A stretch of DNA of 64,000 bases from Winogradskyella bathintestinalis (GTDB lineage: Bacteria > Bacteroidota > Bacteroidia > Flavobacteriales > Flavobacteriaceae): assembly GCF_030407435.1 (NCBI RefSeq), contig NZ_JASDDK010000003.1, positions 62,001 through 126,000 of the forward strand. Direction: 5' to 3'. Position 1 is the first letter of the stretch; every line of letters starts with the position of its first letter. Of the stretch, positions 8,132 through 16,994 are shown piece by piece. The translations under genes and the position numbers were made by a program. Below the pieces are notes generated by a model. The model was not told the DNA's origin. It did not search any database and saw only the letters and a program-made list of their open reading frames with translations.

Positions 8132-10021
8132 TTACCGTCGGGAGCGCCTAGGTCGGTCCGATGATCCACTAGATTCCGATCGTCTGTCTCCTTTAGAGTC
8201 ATTGAATTTTCTTTCTTGGTTATCATTTCTATTATCATTAGAACGTCTACTGCGTCTGTCGCTTCGGTTACCCGAACCTCCGTCAGAACGTCTGCTACTA
8301 GAGCGTCTATCTCCTCTAGGTTTATCGTCGCGTCTGCGACCACCGCCGCCAGAACGTCTATCGTTACCTCCACGGCCTCTTCCGCCACTTCTGCCACCAC
8401 GACTTCTGCCTTTGTCTTCGCTGACTTCAACGTTAACAAATCTCCCTTCATGTTTAAAATCTGTGAAGAAGGCTAATACTTTTTCTTGTAAGCCTTTTTC
8501 TGTATTAAAGAATGAAAAGCTTTCTTTTACATCCACCTTAAAAACGTCATCTCGACCTAATTCCAATTGTTCTTTTAAGAAATCTTTCAACTTCATCCAA
8601 TCGAAACCATCTTTGCTACCAACATTTATAAAATATCTAGAATCGTTGGATTGCTTATTATAGTCACGACCTCCATCTCTATCACTACCACGAGAATCTA
8701 CTACGCTTAAATCTTTCGATTTTTGATAATAATTAAAGAAGCGATTAAATTCTACAGAAAAGAATTTTTTTATTAACTCCTCTTTTTCCGTATCTGCGAA
8801 TAATTCATTGATATTTTCAAGATGCTTATCAATTTCATGATCGGTTTCAGTCTTATGAATTTTGTTAGCTAAAGACATTAATTGTACTTCAACAATAGAC
8901 TCAGACGACGGAATTTCTTTTTTGTCGAACTGCTTCTTTATAATGCGTTCAATACTTTTAATTTTTCTAACTTCACTTTTAGAGACAATAACCATAGAAA
9001 CCCCTGTTTTACCAGCACGTCCTGTACGACCAGATCGGTGTGTATAAGTTTCAATTTCATCTGGCAATTGGTAATTGATAACATGCGTAATATCATCGAC
9101 ATCAATACCACGAGCAGCAACGTCGGTTGCTACCAGCATTTGTATTTGTTGATTTCTAAACGATTTCATTACTAAATCACGTTGATTCTGACTTAAATCC
9201 CCATGTAAAGCTCCAGCAGAATAACCATCTTCAACCAATTTTTCTGCTACTTTTTGTGTATCACGTTTTGTACGACAGAAGATAACGGAAAATATATCTG
9301 GATTTGCGTCAGCCAAACGTTTTAAAGCTTGATAACGGTCTCTTGCGTTCACTAAATAATATTCGTGAGAAACATTGCTCGTACTTTCATTTTTATTTCC
9401 TACTGTAATTTCAATAGGGTCAAACATGAATTTTTTTGCAATGTTCGAAACTTCTTTTGGCATCGTCGCAGAAAACAACCAAGTGCTTTTGTCTTCTGGT
9501 GTGTGAGATAATATGTCTGTAATATCTTCATAGAATCCCATGTTCAACATCTCATCTGCCTCATCTAGAACACTGTATTGTATTTTTGAAATATCAACCA
9601 TATTACGGCTAATCATATCTTTCATACGTCCTGGAGTTGCGACAATAATTTGTGCACCACGCTTTACTTGTCTAGCTTGGTCAGAAATACTGGCTCCACC
9701 ATATATAGCGGTTACATTTAAGCCTTTGTAATATTTACCATAATGCTTAAGTTCGTTGGTGATTTGTAAACATAGTTCGCGCGTAGGTGATAAGATAAGA
9801 CCTTGGGTAGTTCTACTATCAATATCGATTTGTTGCAACATCGGAAATCCGAAAGCTGCCGTTTTTCCCGTACCAGTTTGCGCTAAAGCCACTAAGTCTT
9901 TATCTTTTTCTAGTAAAATAGGAATTGCTTTTGCTTGTACTTCACTTGGTTCTGTAAAACCTAAATCTGAAATAGCTTTAAGAAGGTCTTCATTAAGACC
10001 TAGTTCTTGGAATGTGCTCAT
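8132..10021 (-). CDS. deaD: DEAD-box ATP-dependent RNA helicase with DbpA-type domain and RG-rich tail
   Basis: RNA helicase of the DeaD/CsdA type that remodels structured RNA and ribosome precursors, especially in the cold. It has a Q motif near residue 29, motif I AQTGTGKT (47-54), the DEAD box in VLDEADEML, motif III SAT, and helicase-C motifs with the arginine-finger block HRSGRTGRAGK. A DbpA-like RNA-binding domain follows (about residues 460-535, RYFINVGSKDGFDWMKL). The last 94 residues (536-629) are an intrinsically disordered tail rich in Arg, Gly, Ser and Asp, likely a non-specific RNA-binding extension. A strong promoter and a long structured leader lie upstream. I use deaD for the subfamily; orthology to E. 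coli DeaD was not tested. Confidence 0.95.
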   Translation of the reverse strand: MSTFQELGLNEDLLKAISDLGFTEPSEVQAKAIPILLEKDKDLVALAQTGTGKTAAFGFPMLQQIDIDSRTTQGLILSPTRELCLQITNELKHYGKYYKGLNVTAIYGGASISDQARQVKRGAQIIVATPGRMKDMISRNMVDISKIQYSVLDEADEMLNMGFYEDITDILSHTPEDKSTWLFSATMPKEVSNIAKKFMFDPIEITVGNKNESTSNVSHEYYLVNARDRYQALKRLADANPDIFSVIFCRTKRDTQKVAEKLVEDGYSAGALHGDLSQNQRDLVMKSFRNQQIQMLVATDVAARGIDVDDITHVINYQLPDEIETYTHRSGRTGRAGKTGVSMVIVSKSEVRKIKSIERIIKKQFDKKEIPSSESIVEVQLMSLANKIHKTETDHEIDKHLENINELFADTEKEELIKKFFSVEFNRFFNYYQKSKDLSVVDSRGSDRDGGRDYNKQSNDSRYFINVGSKDGFDWMKLKDFLKEQLELGRDDVFKVDVKESFSFFNTEKGLQEKVLAFFTDFKHEGRFVNVEVSEDKGRSRGGRSGGRGRGGNDRRSGGGGRRRDDKPRGDRRSSSRRSDGGSGNRSDRRSRRSNDNRNDNQERKFNDSKGDRRSESSGSSDRPRRSRR

Positions 10022-10231
10022 TCTTGAGTTTTATGTATTCGATTATATGCTTTTGGTGTTACAAAAGAAGCGAATCGACATACTAAACACTTAAACTTCT
10101 AGGTAACACATCCTCACCCTGAGGAATAATATGAAACTCTAATTTAACTCATTCTTTTTGTTGAGTTAAAAACTTATTAAATTAATCTTGCATTCAAAAA
10201 GGTATACAAGGTTTTATTTCTGAGTTTCAGC
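10022..10231 (-). promoter_or_regulatory. Structured 5' leader of the helicase mRNA (about 205 nt)
   Basis: Between the predicted start of transcription and the helicase ATG lies a leader with three perfect complementary pairs. P1 is 10222-10229 with 10132-10139 (8 bp), P2 is 10163-10170 with 10143-10150 (8 bp, nested inside P1), and P3 is 10103-10109 with 10056-10062 (7 bp). P1 begins at the very 5' end. Long leaders are known for cold-shock helicase mRNAs in other bacteria; autoregulation here is inferred. Confidence 0.55.
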
Positions 10232-10234
10232 GTG

Positions 10235-10242
10235 CAAAGGTA
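10235..10242 (-). promoter_or_regulatory. Predicted -7 element of the helicase promoter
   Basis: The minus strand reads TACCTTTG, an exact match to the Bacteroidota -7 consensus TAnnTTTG. No clear TTG -33 element is visible at the usual distance. The remaining plus-strand stretch 10243-10459 holds no gene I can support. It is AT-rich and presumably carries the promoter of the symporter operon, though I found no exact consensus there. Confidence 0.6.
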
Positions 10243-10459
10243 CGGTTTTTAATTATATAAATCGATTTAAATTTATTTGTCTTACAAAGCGGCCTCAAAT
10301 CAATAATTTAATCGTTATTAAAATTATGATTATATGAGTAGCAGTGGAATGTTGAAGGACATATTTTGTGTAGGCAAGACGTATGAATTGAAATGTCAAT
10401 AAGAAATTATTTACAAACATTTCACGATAAATTCAATCCATTTACTACATTTATAATCT

Positions 10460-11860
10460 ATGGAATTCTTAAATCAACTACTCAAGGATTTTTCATCCTT
10501 TGCTTGGGGCTTGCCTTTGCTTATTATATTAATTGGTGGAGGCTTATATTTATTAATACGCTCCCACTTTTTACCGTTTAGATATCTGGGGCATGCTGTA
10601 AATGTGCTTCGAGGAAAATATGACGATCCTGATGATCCTGGTGAGATTTCACATTTTCAAGCCTTGACGACTGCCTTGTCTGCAACAGTTGGTATGGGCA
10701 ATATTGCTGGCGTTGCTGTGGCAATATCCGTTGGTGGTCCTGGAGCTGTTTTTTGGATGTGGATTAGTGCTGTGGTGGGAATGTCCACCAAATTTTTTAC
10801 GTCTACCTTGGCTATTATGTTTAGAGGAAAAGATTCTGCAGGCGCAATTCAAGGTGGTCCAATGTATTTTATTGTTGAAGGTTTAGGAAAATCCTGGAAA
10901 CCTTTAGCTATATTTTTCAGTTTTTGCGGGCTTATTGGAGCACTACCAGTTTTTAATGTCAATCAGCTTACACAAGCGTTAAATGATATTTTGTTAATTC
11001 CGAATGGTGTAGAGGTGGGCTTACAATCCAATTTAATTATTGGTGCAATTTTAGTAAGTATTACGGCATTAGTGATTTTAGGTGGAATTAAAAGAATTGG
11101 TTCTGTTGCTTCGCGTTTAGTGCCCAGTATGGTTGCATTGTATTTTATCTTGGTTATAATTATTCTTGTGGTGCATAGTGATGTGTTGTTGTATTATTTC
11201 AAATTAATTTTTACAGATGCTTTTGCAGCTAACTATTACCCAAAAGATGATACGTTTTTAGGTGGGGTTTTAGGGGCGTTAATTCTTCATGGAATAAAAC
11301 GTGGTGCGTTTTCTAATGAAGCTGGTATAGGTACAGCGCCTATGGCACATGGAGCCGCTAAAACTGATGAGCCTATTCGAGAAGGTTTGGTAGCTATGCT
11401 CGGCCCTGCTATTGATACACTTATTGTTTGTACACTGACCGCCTTGGCTATTTTAGTAACTGGAGTTTGGGAAACGACCTCCGATAATGGGGTTAGCCTA
11501 ACGGCTTCAGCTTTTGCCAATGTGATGCCATTCTATGGTAAATATTTATTACTGCTTTGTATTGCTGTTTTTAGTATGAGTTCGTTGTTTTCTTATTCCT
11601 ATTACGGTACAAAATGTATGTCATTTCTGTTTGGTGACGATAAAAAACATTACTACAATTATTTTTACATCTTAAGCATTCTCATTGGTGCAACTACTAG
11701 TTTAAGCATGATGATTAATCTTATAGATGGAGTATTCGCATTAATGGCCATTCCCACAATGACAGCTACGATTCTATTAGCACCGAAAGTCATAAAAGAA
11801 TTGAAAAGTTATATTAACCGTTTAAAGCAAACTGAGCATGAAACCAAAAGAAGATCCTAG
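10460..11860 (+). CDS. Alanine/glycine:cation symporter (AGCS family)
   Basis: A 466-residue inner-membrane carrier with about 10-11 hydrophobic segments that couples Na+ or H+ entry to uptake of alanine, glycine or a related small amino acid. Family blocks visible are ALTTALSATVGMGNIAGVA (about residues 67-85), GGPGAVFWMW, IQGGPMYFI, and KRGAFSNEAGIGTAPMAHG (about 279-297). The gene overlaps the next one by 23 bases, giving a three-gene unit with DUF4212 and an SSS symporter. The 5' region is shared with the divergent helicase promoter. Confidence 0.92.
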   Translation: MEFLNQLLKDFSSFAWGLPLLIILIGGGLYLLIRSHFLPFRYLGHAVNVLRGKYDDPDDPGEISHFQALTTALSATVGMGNIAGVAVAISVGGPGAVFWMWISAVVGMSTKFFTSTLAIMFRGKDSAGAIQGGPMYFIVEGLGKSWKPLAIFFSFCGLIGALPVFNVNQLTQALNDILLIPNGVEVGLQSNLIIGAILVSITALVILGGIKRIGSVASRLVPSMVALYFILVIIILVVHSDVLLYYFKLIFTDAFAANYYPKDDTFLGGVLGALILHGIKRGAFSNEAGIGTAPMAHGAAKTDEPIREGLVAMLGPAIDTLIVCTLTALAILVTGVWETTSDNGVSLTASAFANVMPFYGKYLLLLCIAVFSMSSLFSYSYYGTKCMSFLFGDDKKHYYNYFYILSILIGATTSLSMMINLIDGVFALMAIPTMTATILLAPKVIKELKSYINRLKQTEHETKRRS

Positions 11861-12095
11861 AGGGTACTGGCGAGCCAATATTAAATATGTATTAATATTA
11901 TTGTCGATATGGTTTGCGGTATCTTATGGTGCAGGTATTTTATTTAAAGATGCATTAAATACTATTAAACTAGGTGGTTTTAAATTGGGCTTTTGGTTTG
12001 CACAACAGGGTTCTATGTATGTATTTGTTGTGCTGATTTTTGTATATGTAAAGTTGATGAACAATCTCGATAAAAAACATGGCTATGATGAATAA
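11838..12095 (+). CDS. DUF4212 small symporter subunit
   Basis: An 85-residue protein with two membrane spans (about residues 13-33 and 54-71). It begins with the family motif KPKEDPRGYWRANIKYVL. DUF4212 proteins are encoded directly before a large SSS-family symporter and are thought to act as its small subunit, analogous to but different in sequence from YjcH of the acs-yjcH-actP locus. The start lies inside the AGCS gene and the stop inside the SSS gene (17-base overlap), so translation of all three is probably coupled. Confidence 0.9.
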   Translation: MKPKEDPRGYWRANIKYVLILLSIWFAVSYGAGILFKDALNTIKLGGFKLGFWFAQQGSMYVFVVLIFVYVKLMNNLDKKHGYDE

Positions 12096-13809
12096 TATAC
12101 GTCTTATAGCAGATCTAGATGTTCAAACGTGGACTTACATTTTAGTCGGCATCACCTTCACGCTCTACATAGGAATTGCTATTTGGTCTAGAGCTGGCTC
12201 TACAAAAGAATTTTATGTCGCAGGCGGAGGTGTGTCGCCATTGGCAAACGGTATGGCAACTGCAGCTGATTGGATGAGTGCAGCATCGTTTATTTCAATG
12301 GCTGGTATTATATCATTTGCTGGTTATGATGGAGCGGTTTATCTTATGGGTTGGACTGGTGGTTATGTACTTCTGGCATTGCTCTTAGCTCCCTATTTGC
12401 GAAAATTTGGCAAATTTACCGTTCCAGATTTTATTGGTGATCGCTATTATTCCAATACCGCGCGTTTGGTTGGGGTTATTTGTGCGCTTATAGTATCGTT
12501 TACTTATGTCGCAGGACAAATGCGAGGAGTAGGATTAGTGTTTTCACGCTTTTTAGAAGTTGATATTAATACAGGTGTGATTATAGGTATGATCATTGTA
12601 TTATTTTATGCTGTCTTAGGAGGTATGAAAGGTATCACCTACACGCAAGTGGCTCAATACTGCGTACTTATATTTGCCTTTATGGTACCGGCGATTTTTA
12701 TATCCATACAAATGACTGGTAATCCGATTCCACAACTTGGTTTTGGAAGTACGTTATCTGATGGCTCGGGGACTTATTTGTTGGATAAATTAGATGGTTT
12801 AAGCACTGATCTTGGTTTTAGCGAATATACCGAAGGTTCAAAATCAACAATAGATATTTTTGCGATTACGTTGGCACTGATGGTTGGAACGGCAGGATTA
12901 CCACATGTAATCGTAAGATTCTTTACTGTAAAACGTGTAAAAGACGCCAGAAAATCTGCAGGTTTAGCCTTATTGCTCATCGTGATTTTATATTCCACAG
13001 CACCAGCAGTTTCTGTCTTTGCAAGAACTAATATGATTGAAACCGTTTCCAATCAACCTTATGCAGATATGCCAGAATGGTTCAAAAAATGGGAAACGAC
13101 GGGATTAATTACGTTTACGGATAAAAACAAAGACGGTATCATTCAGTACGTAGCAGATGCTTCAAAAAACGAATTGGTGGTAGATAATGATATTATGGTT
13201 TTGGCAAACCCAGAAATTGCCCAATTGCCCAATTGGGTTATTGCTTTGGTGGCAGCAGGAGCATTGGCCGCAGCGCTATCTACAGCTGCGGGTTTGCTAT
13301 TGGTCATTTCGTCGTCAGTATCTCACGATTTAATTAAAAAAATAATCAATCCTAATATTTCTGAAAAGGGCGAGTTAATTGCGGCGCGTTTGTCTGCTGT
13401 TATAGCAGTTTGTGTTGCTGGTTATTTCGGAATCAATCCTCCAGGTTTTGTAGCAGCGACTGTGGCTCTTGCATTTGGGTTGGCAGCAGCGTCATTTTTT
13501 CCTGCTATAATTTTAGGCATTTTTTATAAAAAGATGAATAAAGAAGGTGCCATTGCTGGTATGATTGTAGGTATAATGAGTATGTTGTTTTATATGACCA
13601 AATTTAAGTTTGGTTGGTTTGGTAGTGGAGAAAAAGCGGACTGGTGGTTTGGAATTTCGCCAGAAGGGTTTGGAACTATTGCGATGTTATTTAATTTTAT
13701 CGTATCCATAACCATTATGAAATTTACAAAAGCACCACCTCATAATGTACAAGAATTAGTAGAAAATATTAGAATTCCTAGTGGAGCAGAAGAAGCAGTT
13801 GAACATTAA
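12079..13809 (+). CDS. Sodium:solute symporter, large subunit (SSS family, ActP-like)
   Basis: A 576-residue Na+-coupled carrier with about 13 membrane spans. It shows the SSS core (GWTGGYVLLALLLAPYLRKFG, TYVAGQMRGVGLVFSRFLEV, GTAGLPHVIVRFFTV) and a hydrophilic insert at about residues 320-375, as in the branch that pairs with DUF4212. Acetate or another short-chain carboxylate is the likely substrate, given acs, aldehyde dehydrogenase and glyoxylate genes downstream and similarity to ActP; lactate or an amino acid is possible. The start is ambiguous: ATG codons at 12079, 12085 and 12088 are all in frame. No terminator is seen before the convergent AraC gene. Confidence 0.9.
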   Translation: MAMMNNIRLIADLDVQTWTYILVGITFTLYIGIAIWSRAGSTKEFYVAGGGVSPLANGMATAADWMSAASFISMAGIISFAGYDGAVYLMGWTGGYVLLALLLAPYLRKFGKFTVPDFIGDRYYSNTARLVGVICALIVSFTYVAGQMRGVGLVFSRFLEVDINTGVIIGMIIVLFYAVLGGMKGITYTQVAQYCVLIFAFMVPAIFISIQMTGNPIPQLGFGSTLSDGSGTYLLDKLDGLSTDLGFSEYTEGSKSTIDIFAITLALMVGTAGLPHVIVRFFTVKRVKDARKSAGLALLLIVILYSTAPAVSVFARTNMIETVSNQPYADMPEWFKKWETTGLITFTDKNKDGIIQYVADASKNELVVDNDIMVLANPEIAQLPNWVIALVAAGALAAALSTAAGLLLVISSSVSHDLIKKIINPNISEKGELIAARLSAVIAVCVAGYFGINPPGFVAATVALAFGLAAASFFPAIILGIFYKKMNKEGAIAGMIVGIMSMLFYMTKFKFGWFGSGEKADWWFGISPEGFGTIAMLFNFIVSITIMKFTKAPPHNVQELVENIRIPSGAEEAVEH

Positions 13810-13860
13810 TTTAATTTATAGGAATAAATTTCCCCTATCTAAACAGCTCAAAAATTGTCT

Positions 13861-14781
13861 TTATTTATTTATCGAAGCTTTAAACTGCTGTGGAGTCATC
13901 ATCTCTGTTTTTTTGAATTGTCTATTGAAGTAACTTGTATTATTGAATCCAGATTGAAATGCAATTTCAGACATCCTCAAATGTTTCGATGCTTTAATTA
14001 ACTTTTTTGAAAACTTAATTTTTTCGGAATTAATATAATCAATAGGAGAAATACCTAAGGTGTTCTTAAATTGCTTATGAAAGTGAGATGTGCTCATGTA
14101 CGCTTTCTTGGCTAATTGGTCTACGGAGATGTCTTTATTAGTTAAATTGTCTTTAATATATTTAATAACCGTTCCAATTCTCGTATCATTAAAAATATGC
14201 GTGTCATTTATAATTAAGGACTTAGCTTTAGTTTGAAGCAATCTTACAATCAATTCTTGTATCATTAAATCTACTAGAACATCTTTAGATTTGTTGCCAT
14301 TTGTAAACGTGTAGGTCAAGCGTTCTATTAAATGACTAACATCCACATTGTTTATTAAATGCGAAGCGGATTCGTCTAAACTCCAGGAATTGTTCTCATT
14401 TTCAATAGCGACATTATAATTGAATTTTTCAACGACTTCTTCAATCTTATAGGCATCAATACCTAAAGCCAAACACTGTGTCGGTTTATTTTTTGTAGCC
14501 AATGGAAAATCAATTACCATTTCTTTATTTGTTGGCATTACCACAGATTCACCAGGGAAAAAATCGAACGCATCAAAACCGTCCAAATGCATTACTTTTT
14601 TTCCTGTTAACATGCTTGCAATAATAGGAAAATTGAATGTTAAGGATACTTTTTCGGCAATGGCATGGGTTTCATATATATTGAGCTCTGCATATTCTGC
14701 ATTGTATGTTGTCCTATTTTCCACTAATGTAGATAATTTTCGTAGACTCTTATGTCGCGTTAATAGGTTGCTCATCATCAA
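13861..14781 (-). CDS. AraC-family transcriptional regulator
   Basis: A 306-residue activator type with an N-terminal sensing domain (FDFFPGESVVMPTNKEMVIDFP resembles the cupin-like AraC ligand pocket) and a C-terminal double helix-turn-helix (about residues 205-303). The latter has the blocks DISVDQLAKKAYMSTSHFHKQFK and SEIAFQSGFNNTSYFNRQFKK. It is divergent from the aldehyde dehydrogenase gene, with 155 bases between start codons, so control of that gene by an aldehyde or alcohol signal is the natural inference. The ligand is unknown. Three consecutive Met codons open the frame (ATG at 14781, 14778 and 14775). Confidence 0.9.
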   Translation of the reverse strand: MMMSNLLTRHKSLRKLSTLVENRTTYNAEYAELNIYETHAIAEKVSLTFNFPIIASMLTGKKVMHLDGFDAFDFFPGESVVMPTNKEMVIDFPLATKNKPTQCLALGIDAYKIEEVVEKFNYNVAIENENNSWSLDESASHLINNVDVSHLIERLTYTFTNGNKSKDVLVDLMIQELIVRLLQTKAKSLIINDTHIFNDTRIGTVIKYIKDNLTNKDISVDQLAKKAYMSTSHFHKQFKNTLGISPIDYINSEKIKFSKKLIKASKHLRMSEIAFQSGFNNTSYFNRQFKKTEMMTPQQFKASINK

Positions 14782-14850
14782 TATTACAAAAAATATATCT
14801 TAAAATTTGTTAATAAGAGATATGTTCAAGAATATAATCAATTTGTTCTA

Positions 14851-14879
14851 TTTGTTTGCAATTTGATAAAATAACTTTA
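14851..14879 (+). promoter_or_regulatory. Probable promoter of the aldehyde dehydrogenase gene
   Basis: TTTG at 14851-14854, a 17-base spacer and TAACTTTA at 14872-14879 resemble the Bacteroidota -33/-7 pair with one departure from TAnnTTTG. The imperfect -7 fits an activator-dependent promoter served by the divergent AraC protein. Confidence 0.4.
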
Positions 14880-14936
14880 TAAAAAATAAATTATCAGTAA
14901 AATTTATAATAAAAAATTAAACAAACAACAATTGTA

Positions 14937-16436
14937 ATGAGTTATTCTAAACCACAATTCAAAGAAAAATATGCCAACTTCATAAACGGAAAATTTGTAC
15001 CTCCAATAGGTGGTGAATATTTTGAAAACACATCTCCGGTCGATGGAAGTTTAATAGCAAAATACCCGAGATCTCAAAAAGAAGATGTAGAAAATGCTGT
15101 TGATGCAGCAAATGCGGCAAAAGAAGCATGGGGCAATACTTCAGCCGCGGAGCGTGCTGCACTACTATATAAAGTGGCAGATATTATTGAAGAGAATTTA
15201 GAAGAATTTGCTGTTGTAGAAACCTGTGATAATGGAAAACCGATTCGTGAAACATTAAATGCCGACATCCCTTTGGCGGTAGATCATTGGCGTTATTTTG
15301 CTGCTTGTATAAGAGCGGAAGAAGGCAGTGCTACAGAATTAGACGAGAATACCTTGTCCATGAATATTAAAGAACCATTAGGTGTTATTGGACAAATTAT
15401 CCCTTGGAATTTTCCGTTATTAATGTTATCATGGAAATTACCGCCAGCATTAGCCACAGGTAATTGTGTGGTTTTAAAACCGGCCGAACAAACCCCATCT
15501 TCAGCCACCTTATTAATGGAAAAAATTGCGGATGTATTTCCTCCTGGCGTGCTGAATGTGATTCACGGATTTGGACCTGAAGCAGGAAAACCGTTAGCCT
15601 CAAGTTCTAAAATAGATAAAGTGGCTTTTACCGGAGAAACAACTACAGGACAATTAATTATGCAATATGCGTCCAAAAACTTAAATCCAGTAACTATGGA
15701 GTTAGGTGGGAAATCGCCTAACGTATTCTTTAATAGTGTAATGGACGAGGACGATGCCTATTTAGATAAAGCTATTGAAGGAGCAGTTTTATTCGCATTC
15801 AATCAAGGCGAAGTTTGTACTTGCCCTTCAAGAATTTTAGTGCAAGAGGATATTTATGAAAAATTTATGGAACGTGTGGTCGCTAGAACAGAAGCCATCG
15901 TACAGAAAAGCCCTTATGATATTGAAACAATGGTAGGAGCGCAAGCGTCTAATGATCAGTATGAAAAAATTCAATCTTATTTTAAAATAGGAAAAGATGA
16001 GGGTGCAAAGGTGTTAACCGGAGGAGACGCTAACAAATTGGATGGAGATTTAGCAAACGGCTTTTATATAAAACCTACCATACTAGAAGGGCATAATAAA
16101 ATGCGCGTATTTCAAGAAGAGATTTTTGGACCAGTTGTTTGTGTCACTAAATTTAAGGATGAAGCGGAAGCTATAGAAATTGCTAACGATACCATGTATG
16201 GGCTTGGGGCAGGAGTATGGACGCGGGATGCACATCAATTATATCAAATACCAAGGGCTATAAAAGCGGGTCGTGTTTGGGTGAATTGCTATCATGCTTA
16301 TCCGGCGCATGCTCCGTTTGGAGGTTATAAAAAATCTGGTTTTGGTAGAGAAAACCATCTTATGATGATGAGTCATTATAGACAAACAAAAAACATGTTA
16401 ATTTCTTATGATAAAAATAAATTAGGCTTTTTTTAG
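14937..16436 (+). CDS. Aldehyde dehydrogenase (acetaldehyde type)
   Basis: NAD(P)-dependent oxidation of an aldehyde to a carboxylate, most likely acetaldehyde to acetate. The 499-residue length and blocks fit the ExaC/AldB group: [31 protein letters not shown], the Glu motif MELGGKSPN, and catalytic Cys294 in GEVCTCPSR (a second Cys at 296). The C-terminus has the group's [15 protein letters not shown]. The neighbour DUF779 gene and acs downstream support the acetaldehyde assignment, because DUF779 genes are often found next to this enzyme. An imperfect terminator-like hairpin follows. Confidence 0.92.
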   Translation: MSYSKPQFKEKYANFINGKFVPPIGGEYFENTSPVDGSLIAKYPRSQKEDVENAVDAANAAKEAWGNTSAAERAALLYKVADIIEENLEEFAVVETCDNGKPIRETLNADIPLAVDHWRYFAACIRAEEGSATELDENTLSMNIKEPLGVIGQIIPWNFPLLMLSWKLPPALATGNCVVLKPAEQTPSSATLLMEKIADVFPPGVLNVIHGFGPEAGKPLASSSKIDKVAFTGETTTGQLIMQYASKNLNPVTMELGGKSPNVFFNSVMDEDDAYLDKAIEGAVLFAFNQGEVCTCPSRILVQEDIYEKFMERVVARTEAIVQKSPYDIETMVGAQASNDQYEKIQSYFKIGKDEGAKVLTGGDANKLDGDLANGFYIKPTILEGHNKMRVFQEEIFGPVVCVTKFKDEAEAIEIANDTMYGLGAGVWTRDAHQLYQIPRAIKAGRVWVNCYHAYPAHAPFGGYKKSGFGRENHLMMMSHYRQTKNMLISYDKNKLGFF

Positions 16437-16455
16437 AATTGATTAGTAGCAATTT

Positions 16456-16504
16456 GAAGCTGTCTAGAATCTAATTATTAGCTCTTTAGGCAGTTTCTTT
16501 TTTT
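16456..16504 (+). terminator. Probable terminator after the aldehyde dehydrogenase gene
   Basis: A 13-bp stem with three G-U pairs (16456-16468 with 16485-16497) is followed by a T-tract. It lies 20 bases after the stop codon. Readthrough into DUF779 is possible because the stem is imperfect. Confidence 0.7.
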
Positions 16505-16602
16505 AGATCTTCATTTTATGAAACTTGTATATTCAAATTTTAGCCATTTGCAGAACAATTATTAGTCAATAACAGACCATATAGAAAAAATAAATAAGAT
16601 AC

Positions 16603-16959
16603 ATGAAACGCGTAGAAATTACAGAGAAAGCGGCAGAAATTGTAAAGCAACTGAAAGCAAAACATGGTGAATTAATTTTTCATCAAAGTGGTGGCTGTTG
16701 TGATGGTTCTGCTCCGATGATATTTGAAAAAGATGATATGTACCTCGATGAAAGTGATAATTTGTTAGGAGAAGTTGAAGGTGTTAAATTTTATATGAAT
16801 CAAGATCAATTTGAATATTGGAAGCATACACACTTAACAGTGGATATTACTGTAGGTCGAGGAGCGAGTTTTTCTTTGGAAATTCCTTTAGGACTTCGTT
16901 TTTTAATTCATTCTAGATTATTAACTGAAGAAGAAGCTTCATTTTTTAATTCAAAATAA
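16603..16959 (+). CDS. DUF779 protein
   Basis: A 118-residue cytosolic protein with the conserved block FHQSGGCCDGSAPM (about residues 26-39), where the paired cysteines could bind metal or be redox-active, and the tail GLRFLIHSRLLTEEE. DUF779 genes commonly sit beside acetaldehyde or alcohol dehydrogenases, as here, but no biochemical role is established to my knowledge. It lies between the aldehyde dehydrogenase and acs, 35 bases before acs, so it may be cotranscribed with acs. Confidence 0.88.
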   Translation: MKRVEITEKAAEIVKQLKAKHGELIFHQSGGCCDGSAPMIFEKDDMYLDESDNLLGEVEGVKFYMNQDQFEYWKHTHLTVDITVGRGASFSLEIPLGLRFLIHSRLLTEEEASFFNSK

Positions 16960-16994
16960 CTACCTTTTTAAGCTCAAAAAATAACATCTACGAA

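Noticed and set aside
8121-8663. Long Leu/Arg/Pro-rich open frame on the plus strand
   Set aside because: It is antisense to the repetitive Arg/Gly tail of the helicase. Its composition is a by-product of that low-complexity DNA.
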